Positions 58,541 through 63,662 of a DNA stretch of 63,662 nt are shown here, piece after piece. The DNA comes from Oscillospiraceae bacterium (GTDB lineage: Bacteria; Bacillota; Clostridia; Oscillospirales; CAG-272), in contig SVTY01000011.1 of the NCBI GenBank assembly GCA_015063535.1, positions 1 through 63,662 of the forward strand. Direction: 5' to 3'. Position numbers and translations under genes: made by a program. Numbering within the stretch: the stretch's first letter is position 1; each line of letters begins with the position of its first letter. A model generated the notes under the pieces. It was not told where the DNA came from and did not search any database. It saw only the letters and a program-made list of their open reading frames with translations.

Positions 58541-59938
58541 TTATTCGCCGGCTCCTTCGGATGCCCCCGTCTCCTCGGCTTTCTTACCGAGTAAGGAGGG
58601 CAGCTGCATGCCTGCCATAGAAAACACCTCGTCAAGCGGAGGCACGGCTCTCATCATACCCGAAATGAAGTTTGCCGTAGAGGTCTTGCCGTCGGCATTC
58701 TGTCCGCCGTCCCATACCGTGACCTTGTCGATCTTGATATTCTTCACGGCATCCACCTGCACCTTCATCAGATCCTCCAGCTTATCGGCGATCAACAGCT
58801 TCAGTGCCGCATCGGCGTCGCCGCCCGCAGACTTCACGATCTCGGCAAAGCCCGCCGCCTGCTTTTTGAGGATCTCCTCCACGCCTCGTGCCTGCGCTTC
58901 CATCTTGGCATAGATCGCATCCGCCTCACCCTGCGCCCTTCTGCGCATCTGCTCGGCTTCGGCTTCTGCCGCCAGCTCCATTTCCTTCTTCTTTGCCTCG
59001 GCACGAACGATGATGTCCGCCTCCAAGGTTGCCTGCTCCTTGGCACGTCTTGCCTCTTCCGCCGACTGCTCAGCCGCATAGGATTCCTCCAATGCCTTTG
59101 CCGCTTGGATCTTTTCGGCGGTGGTTGCGATCTTCAATGCCTCTGCCTCTTTTTCCTTCAGAGCCGCATCGGACATGGCGATCTTCATCTTGGCTTCGTT
59201 TTCACCTTGAATAGCTGTGGACTCTGCCTCGGATACCTTGATACGCTGTTCCATCTGCGCATTGGCTTCTCCGATCGAACCCTCTCTGTCCTGCTCTGCG
59301 ACACTCTTCTTGGCATCGTTGATCGCCTTTGCGGCGGCTTCCTTACCCAGAGCGGCAATGTATCCCGATTCATCGCTGATATCGGTGACGTTCACGTTAA
59401 TAAGGCGCAGACCGATCTTCTTCAGCTCGGTCTCCACGTTGCTGCTGACCGCCGCCAAAAACTTGTCACGGTCGGTATTGATCTCCTCAATATCCATCGT
59501 AGCAATGATCAGACGAAGCTGACCGAAGATGATATCCTTGGAAAGCTCCTGGATCTCCGAAAGCTGAAGTCCCAGCAACCGCTCTGCCGCATTTTGCATC
59601 ACACCCGGCTCGGTCGAGATACCGACGGTAAAGCGAGAAGGCACGTCAATTCGGATATTCTGACGGGACAAGGCGTTTTTCAGATCGACCTGAATGGAAA
59701 TGGGAGTCAAGTCCAAATAGGAATACGACTGAAAGATCGGTATAACAAATTCCGCACCGCCGTGAATACACTTGGCGCTTCGATTGGTTCCGTCCTTGTT
59801 TTTACCGATGGAGCCGTAGACGACCATGATCTTATCGGAGGGACATTTCTTGTACCGAGAGCAGACCCATGCGATAAAGGAAACCAAAACCAATGCTACG
59901 GCGCAGATCAAAATAATAATTTGAGGTTGCATATTCAT
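58541..59938 (-). CDS. floT: flotillin-like SPFH-domain protein
   Basis: A 465-residue flotillin: N-terminal membrane anchor (about 8-27), SPFH domain (YGSIGKNKDGTNRSAKCIHG, then LTPISIQVDLKNALSRQNIR, IDVPSRFTVGISTEPGV) and a long Ala/Glu coiled coil (about 235-365) with EA repeats, then a short conserved C-terminal domain. Forms membrane microdomain scaffolds. Encoded with an NfeD-type protein, its usual partner. AAGGAG site. Confidence 0.93.
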   Translation of the reverse strand: MNMQPQIIILICAVALVLVSFIAWVCSRYKKCPSDKIMVVYGSIGKNKDGTNRSAKCIHGGAEFVIPIFQSYSYLDLTPISIQVDLKNALSRQNIRIDVPSRFTVGISTEPGVMQNAAERLLGLQLSEIQELSKDIIFGQLRLIIATMDIEEINTDRDKFLAAVSSNVETELKKIGLRLINVNVTDISDESGYIAALGKEAAAKAINDAKKSVAEQDREGSIGEANAQMEQRIKVSEAESTAIQGENEAKMKIAMSDAALKEKEAEALKIATTAEKIQAAKALEESYAAEQSAEEARRAKEQATLEADIIVRAEAKKKEMELAAEAEAEQMRRRAQGEADAIYAKMEAQARGVEEILKKQAAGFAEIVKSAGGDADAALKLLIADKLEDLMKVQVDAVKNIKIDKVTVWDGGQNADGKTSTANFISGMMRAVPPLDEVFSMAGMQLPSLLGKKAEETGASEGAGE

Positions 59939-59966
59939 TTCTCCTTTTTAAAAATATATTTTATTT

Positions 59967-60602
59967 TTACTTTCGTCTGACCACAAGGGAGGTCTGACCG
60001 CTGACGCCGACCACGACGATCTCACTGCCCGTGGGGATCGCCTCGGTCTCGTCGGTCACCGCATCCCGCTCCACATAGGAGCCTTGCAGCATGATCTGCA
60101 CCTTTCCCTCGCCCGAACGGGAGGGCGGAACCGTCAAATAGACCTTCCCTGCCGTTCCGACGGCATTGCGATTGTCCAGATTGCCGTCGCTTCTCAGCTT
60201 CATCACGGCACGCATCAAAAACGCCAATACCACCATCATCAGCAAGCCGCCTCCGATGGCAACAGGAAGCGTGATATAGAGAGCCACATCCGCCGCATCC
60301 AGTGCCACGCCAAGCCAGCCAAATACTACGAAGAAGGCAACGATCCCCCGCACGGTAAACACACGAAGTCCTTCCATCCCCTCCGCATCGGACATATCAC
60401 TGACCGAATCCTCGCCAAAGACGCCGTCTCCCGCATCACCGTCGGGCAGATCGTCGGGCAGATCTCCTCCCTCCGCTTCTCCGCCGATGCCCAAAAACAG
60501 CATCACGGTCTGGATCAGCAAAATCAGTGTTGCGGGGATCGCCGTACAATAAAATACTTTTCCCGCAATACTCAGCGATTCCCACCATTCCATCATAACC
60601 AT
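59967..60602 (-). CDS. NfeD-family membrane protein
   Basis: A 211-residue protein with an N-terminal helix (about 13-36), an acidic loop (DLPDDLPDGDAGDGVFGEDS), two further helices (about 83-128) and a C-terminal OB-fold (GTAGKVYLTVPPSRSGEGKV through IPTGSEIVVVGVSGQTSLVV), the NfeD1b layout. It partners flotillin in membrane organisation. AAAGGA site; 28 bp before floT. Confidence 0.87.
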   Translation of the reverse strand: MVMMEWWESLSIAGKVFYCTAIPATLILLIQTVMLFLGIGGEAEGGDLPDDLPDGDAGDGVFGEDSVSDMSDAEGMEGLRVFTVRGIVAFFVVFGWLGVALDAADVALYITLPVAIGGGLLMMVVLAFLMRAVMKLRSDGNLDNRNAVGTAGKVYLTVPPSRSGEGKVQIMLQGSYVERDAVTDETEAIPTGSEIVVVGVSGQTSLVVRRK

Positions 60603-60675
60603 ACGTTCTTCCTTTCCGAACCATTCGTTCTTTCGTTTTATTTTTTCAAATTCCGCAAGGAGCTATCGCACGCCG

Positions 60676-61230
60676 TTATTCCAACGAAGCCAAGCGCCCC
60701 TCTGCCATTTGCCGCAACGTAGCCGAAGCATGGGCATACAGCATGATCTGTAAGATCTGTACCAGCTTCCGCTCCGCACCGGGACTCCGCCGGGCTCCCC
60801 CTTGTATACAAGCCTGTGCGGCTCGGTGAACAGAATCGGGGTCAGTCAAGCAAATCCCTTCATCCGAAGCCAGATCCACATACAAATGATACAGCTCCGC
60901 ATCTTCGATCAGATCATCCTCGGGGGCATCGGTCTTTCCTCCCAGCACTCGGATCAATCCGCAGATGCGATCCAAATGCAGGGTCTCCCGAAGCATGTTA
61001 ATCATCAGGATCCGAGCAAACTGATCCCGCTGATACATCCGCTTTACGGGGGGAGAAACAAATCCCCGTTTGATCCAGTTCTGGATCAGATACGGCTCAA
61101 GTCCCGTCATCACCGAAACCTGCGACAAGGTAATTCCTCCTGCGGCAAAGATTCCGTCAAACAACACCACCGAGCTTCCCTTTTTCAAGGAGCTCACCTC
61201 AATGGTCGTTCCCGGAAACGTGATTGCCAT
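60676..61230 (-). CDS. DUF1836 domain protein (MerR-like)
   Basis: A 184-residue protein. ITLSQVSVMTGLEPYLIQNW, then IKRGFVSPPVKRMYQRDQFA resembles a MerR-type winged HTH at residues 34-80, the DUF1836 hallmark. The rest is helical. Likely DNA-binding; target unknown. It precedes the NfeD/flotillin genes in the same direction and has a consensus promoter. Confidence 0.87.
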   Translation of the reverse strand: MAITFPGTTIEVSSLKKGSSVVLFDGIFAAGGITLSQVSVMTGLEPYLIQNWIKRGFVSPPVKRMYQRDQFARILMINMLRETLHLDRICGLIRVLGGKTDAPEDDLIEDAELYHLYVDLASDEGICLTDPDSVHRAAQACIQGGARRSPGAERKLVQILQIMLYAHASATLRQMAEGRLASLE

Positions 61231-61253
61231 TCGCTCACCTCCTTTATATTATG

Positions 61254-61282
61254 ATTATATCACACGATCATTTGATTGTCAA
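61254..61282 (-). promoter_or_regulatory. sigma-A promoter of the DUF1836 gene
   Basis: TTGACA (61277-61282), 17-bp spacer, TATAAT (61254-61259) with TGTGA extension. Confidence 0.82.
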
Positions 61283-61361
61283 TAGAGATCATATGTATTT
61301 TTTTATTTCTCCGTTCTATCCAATTTTTCGGTTTTATTTTTGGTTATTTTCTCAATAGCAG

Positions 61362-61390
61362 TTGACTTTTCTCCCCGAACTCGCTATAAT
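61362..61390 (+). promoter_or_regulatory. sigma-A promoter of the MFS gene
   Basis: TTGACT (61362-61367), 17-bp spacer, TATAAT (61385-61390). Confidence 0.8.
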
Positions 61391-61434
61391 ATAGGTAACA
61401 TAATTTCAGCCAAGAATGCAAAAGAGGACATCCC

Positions 61435-62712
61435 ATGACAAAAGCCTACACCCGATTGAAATTTGCTTGTTATACCACCAATCTCTCCATGTCGGTGGTC
61501 GGAAACCTTCCCCCCTTGCTGTTTCTGACCTTTCACCGTCTGTACGGTATTTCTTATTCCCTGCTCGGCACGCTGGTGCTCATCAATTTTTGCACGCAGC
61601 TCATCGTGGATCTGCTGTTCTCCTTTTTCTCTCATAAATTCAATATTTCCTTGGCGGTCAAATGTACGCCTGTGCTGACGGTTCTCGGCATGCTGCTGTA
61701 TGCGGCGGCACCGCTTCTGTTCCCCAACGCCGTTTATCTGGGTCTTACACTGGGAACGGTGGTCTTTTCGGCGGCGGCGGGCTTCTGCGAGGTTCTTATC
61801 AGCCCCATTATTGCCGCCATTCCCGCCAAGGATCCCGACCGAGAAATGAGCAAACTCCATTCGATCTACGCTTGGGGTGTGGTCGGGGCAGTCCTTTTGG
61901 GAACCCTCTTTCTCCTGCTTCTCGGCGGTGAGCTGTGGCAGATCCTTATTCTGCTGTTTCTTCCCGTTCCCCTGTCCTCCGCTCTTCTCTTTTTCGGTGC
62001 GGAGCTACCCGAAATGTCCACCCCTGAGCGGGCATCGGGCGTGCGCCGATTCTTCAAAAGCAAAGGGCTTTGGCTCTGTGTATTTGCCATTTTACTGGGC
62101 GGTGCCGCCGAATGCACCATGGCGCAATGGTGCTCCGGCTATTTAGAGCAAGCATTGAACATCCCGAAAATTTGGGGCGATATCTTCGGCGTGGCACTTT
62201 TTGCCTTCATGCTCGGCTTAGGTCGGACATTATACGCCAAGATCGGAACGCACATCCACCGTGTGCTGTTCTTGGGAGCCGTCGGCGCTACGCTGTGCTA
62301 TCTGACAGCGGTTCTTGCGGGCATTCCCGTGCTGGGACTTGCCGCCTGCGCTCTGACCGGCTTGTGTGTATCCATGCTTTGGCCCGGCAGTCTGATTGCC
62401 GCCTCCGAACGGTTTCCCTCCGGCGGTGTCCTTCTGTATGCCTTAATGGCGGCGGGTGGAGACATGGGTGCCTCCATCGGGCCTCAGCTGGTAGGTATCG
62501 TCACCGATACCGTCTGCGCCGCTCCCGTAGCGCAAGCACTGGCGGCTCGTTGGGCGATGACCCCCGTTCAGCTCGGCATGAAGGCGGGAATGCTGGTGGG
62601 AATGCTGTTTCCTTTGCTTGCCGTTTTTGTGTACTTTGCGCTGTATCGCTCCCACAAGCGAACGCAAGCCGCAAGCAAGTCCGTCGAGGCTCCCTCCCTT
62701 TCCAATGTGTGA
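61435..62712 (+). CDS. MFS transporter
   Basis: A 425-residue major-facilitator protein with 12 predicted helices (first: LKFACYTTNLSMSVVGNLPP; later: SIYAWGVVGAVLLGTLFLLL, CMLWPG-like SMLWPGSLIAASERFPSGG). The GLCVSMLWPGSLI helix and helix-rich first half resemble sugar/fucose-type MFS permeases (FucP/YqgE-like), but the substrate is unknown. AGAGG site; followed by an RNase Z-like gene after 51 bp. Confidence 0.85.
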   Translation: MTKAYTRLKFACYTTNLSMSVVGNLPPLLFLTFHRLYGISYSLLGTLVLINFCTQLIVDLLFSFFSHKFNISLAVKCTPVLTVLGMLLYAAAPLLFPNAVYLGLTLGTVVFSAAAGFCEVLISPIIAAIPAKDPDREMSKLHSIYAWGVVGAVLLGTLFLLLLGGELWQILILLFLPVPLSSALLFFGAELPEMSTPERASGVRRFFKSKGLWLCVFAILLGGAAECTMAQWCSGYLEQALNIPKIWGDIFGVALFAFMLGLGRTLYAKIGTHIHRVLFLGAVGATLCYLTAVLAGIPVLGLAACALTGLCVSMLWPGSLIAASERFPSGGVLLYALMAAGGDMGASIGPQLVGIVTDTVCAAPVAQALAARWAMTPVQLGMKAGMLVGMLFPLLAVFVYFALYRSHKRTQAASKSVEAPSLSNV

Positions 62713-62763
62713 GCACGTCCCCCTGACCGACCATATCATCTTGATATATAAGGAGAATATTTC

Positions 62764-63504
62764 ATGAAGCTGACCTTTTTCGGTACCTCACACGGCGTTC
62801 CCTCCGCCGATCGCTATTGCTGCTGTACGCTGTTGGAATCCGAGGGCTCCCTCTATCTCTTGGATGCAGGTGCCCCCGTCATCGACTGTCTGCTTCGGAG
62901 CGGCTACGATATCCACAAGCTCCGAGCCGCCTTTGTTTCTCATGTTCACGGCGATCATACGGCAGGGCTCTTTCATGTGATCGAGCTGATGAACTGGTAT
63001 TATAAGCAAAGTGCCGCCGATTTTTACCTTCCCGAACAGCCTCTGATCGACGCCTATCGCACCATGCTTCGGGCAATTGCGTTTGGAGAAAACGATGACG
63101 CTCGCATTCACCTGAAGCGGATCGATCCCACCGTTCCCTATGAGGACGAAAACATCAAGGTGGAATACATTCCCACCAAGCATATGGGCGAGGGACACAG
63201 CACCTATGCGCTGCTCGTCACCGAGGGCGACAAGCGAGTTCTCTTTTCGGGCGACCTGTCGGGACGGCTGAGGGAAAACGACGTGCCTGCGATCCTTGCC
63301 GAGGAGGAGCTTGACCTCTATGTCACCGAAATGGCGCATTACAATTTGGAGACACTGACGCCGTATCTGCAAGCCTGCAAGGCAAAGCGAGTCGCCTTCA
63401 CCCATGTGTTTCCGCTCAAAAAATACGATGACATCGAGGCGGCAAAGCCCGACTATCCCTTTGAGATCCTTTGCCCCAACGACGGCGATATTCTGGAGCT
63501 TTAA
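62764..63504 (+). CDS. RNase Z-like MBL-fold hydrolase
   Basis: A 246-residue metallo-beta-lactamase protein. It begins LTFFGTSHGVPSADRYCCCT, with the metal site SHVHGDHTAGLFHVIELM, KHMGEGHSTYALL, VLFSGDLSG and AFTHVFPL. The start resembles RNase Z, but the exosite arm of tRNase Z is not obvious, so it may act on another phosphodiester or ester. AAGGAG upstream; probably its own or MFS-linked transcript. Confidence 0.82.
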   Translation: MKLTFFGTSHGVPSADRYCCCTLLESEGSLYLLDAGAPVIDCLLRSGYDIHKLRAAFVSHVHGDHTAGLFHVIELMNWYYKQSAADFYLPEQPLIDAYRTMLRAIAFGENDDARIHLKRIDPTVPYEDENIKVEYIPTKHMGEGHSTYALLVTEGDKRVLFSGDLSGRLRENDVPAILAEEELDLYVTEMAHYNLETLTPYLQACKAKRVAFTHVFPLKKYDDIEAAKPDYPFEILCPNDGDILEL

Positions 63505-63514
63505 CAATAAATAT

Positions 63515-63533
63515 CCCCCCGTAAAACGGGGGG
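63515..63533. terminator. GC-rich hairpin, candidate bidirectional terminator
   Basis: CCCCCCG pairs with CGGGGGG around a TAAAA-type loop. Minus-strand tail is ATATTTATTGTT; plus-strand tail TGTTTCAGTTTC. Confidence 0.75.
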
Positions 63534-63662
63534 TGTTTCAGTTTCGGGCATAGCCCTAATACTACTGGCTACGCACAAGTGCGTTTTAGATTGGCCTGCC
63601 AGCCATGCAATTGTTACTTACTACCCATAAATGGGTCCCGTGGGTCGAACATCGCTAATTGG
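63534..63662 (-). ncRNA. candidate structured non-coding RNA, truncated by the window edge
   Basis: Read on minus, about 129 bases with no protein frame: GATGTTCGACCCACGGGACC, then CCCATTTATGGG, AACAATTGC, GGCTGGCAGGCC, CGCACTTGTGCG and GGGCTATGCCC, ending at the GC-rich hairpin. Many short self-complementary blocks and T-loop-like TTCGACC suggest a folded RNA. The sequence reminds me of raiA RNA of Clostridia, but I cannot confirm; its 5' part lies outside the window. Confidence 0.5.

Noticed and set aside
63630-63662. TTCGACC as a tRNA T-loop
   Set aside because: No acceptor, D-arm or anticodon arrangement at the right distance; I favour another structured RNA.

Overview
The window looks like chromosome of an uncultured, low-to-mid-GC Bacillota (class Clostridia; gut-type Oscillospirales/Christensenellales-like is an inference). 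Support comes from strong AGGAGG ribosome binding sites, sigma-A promoters with 17-18 bp spacers and TGn-extended -10 boxes, an L21-Prp-L27 operon in which L27 carries the Prp-cleaved N-terminal extension, Firmicutes-type families (DUF1836, DUF4363, YfmF/YfmH, WalJ, SipW-type signal peptidase, PadR-DUF1700-DUF4097) and many REP-like palindromes between genes. No transposase, phage, CRISPR, complete tRNA or rRNA gene was seen.

Layout: (1) 1-10.8 kb is a housekeeping/transport block: DUF421 and DUF4363 membrane proteins, threonine aldolase, OPT transporter with a PqqD-like protein, PnuC behind a leader with competing hairpins, a MATE exporter, the PadR-DUF1700-DUF4097 operon and a PHP hydrolase. 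(2) 10.9-24.1 kb is an export cluster on the minus strand: an orphan solute-binding lipoprotein, two paralogous endonuclease/exonuclease/phosphatase lipoproteins, two giant GLUG-repeat secreted proteins sharing a C-terminal domain, an unannotated 48-residue peptide gene between them, and a lipoprotein whose SGNH-esterase fold has lost its catalytic residues. 29-bp inverted repeats flank one GLUG gene plus the peptide gene. (3) 24.5-40.3 kb is mixed: AraC regulator, sigma/anti-sigma pair, Gfo/Idh oxidoreductase, a GMP synthase lacking its glutaminase domain, WalJ-RlmH, galactokinase, XRE regulator, patatin, TM2 protein, YeiH transporter and a GH67-like glycosidase divergent from an AraC regulator.

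(4) 40.4-48.8 kb holds core genes: L27-Prp-L21, the YfmF-YfmH M16 pair, Lgt, FolD, a GH78 rhamnosidase-like enzyme, a VOC protein and a small ferredoxin:thioredoxin-reductase-like Cys protein. (5) 48.9-53.6 kb is a four-gene SipW/TasA-type operon: a camelysin/TasA-like protein, a His-type signal peptidase fused to a large membrane domain, a DUF5305 membrane protein and a second SipW-dependent secreted protein. It is the best candidate for a little-described extracellular fibre or matrix system. (6) 53.7-58.5 kb is a probable sugar-acid catabolic operon (enolase-superfamily dehydratase, MBL hydrolase, SDR, RraA-like aldolase/decarboxylase) divergent from an AraC activator. (7) 58.5-63.7 kb has flotillin-NfeD-DUF1836, an MFS transporter, an RNase Z-like hydrolase and, at the right edge, what looks like a truncated structured non-coding RNA on the minus strand (possibly raiA).

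All gene calls rest on recognising motifs in the translated sequence. No database search was run.
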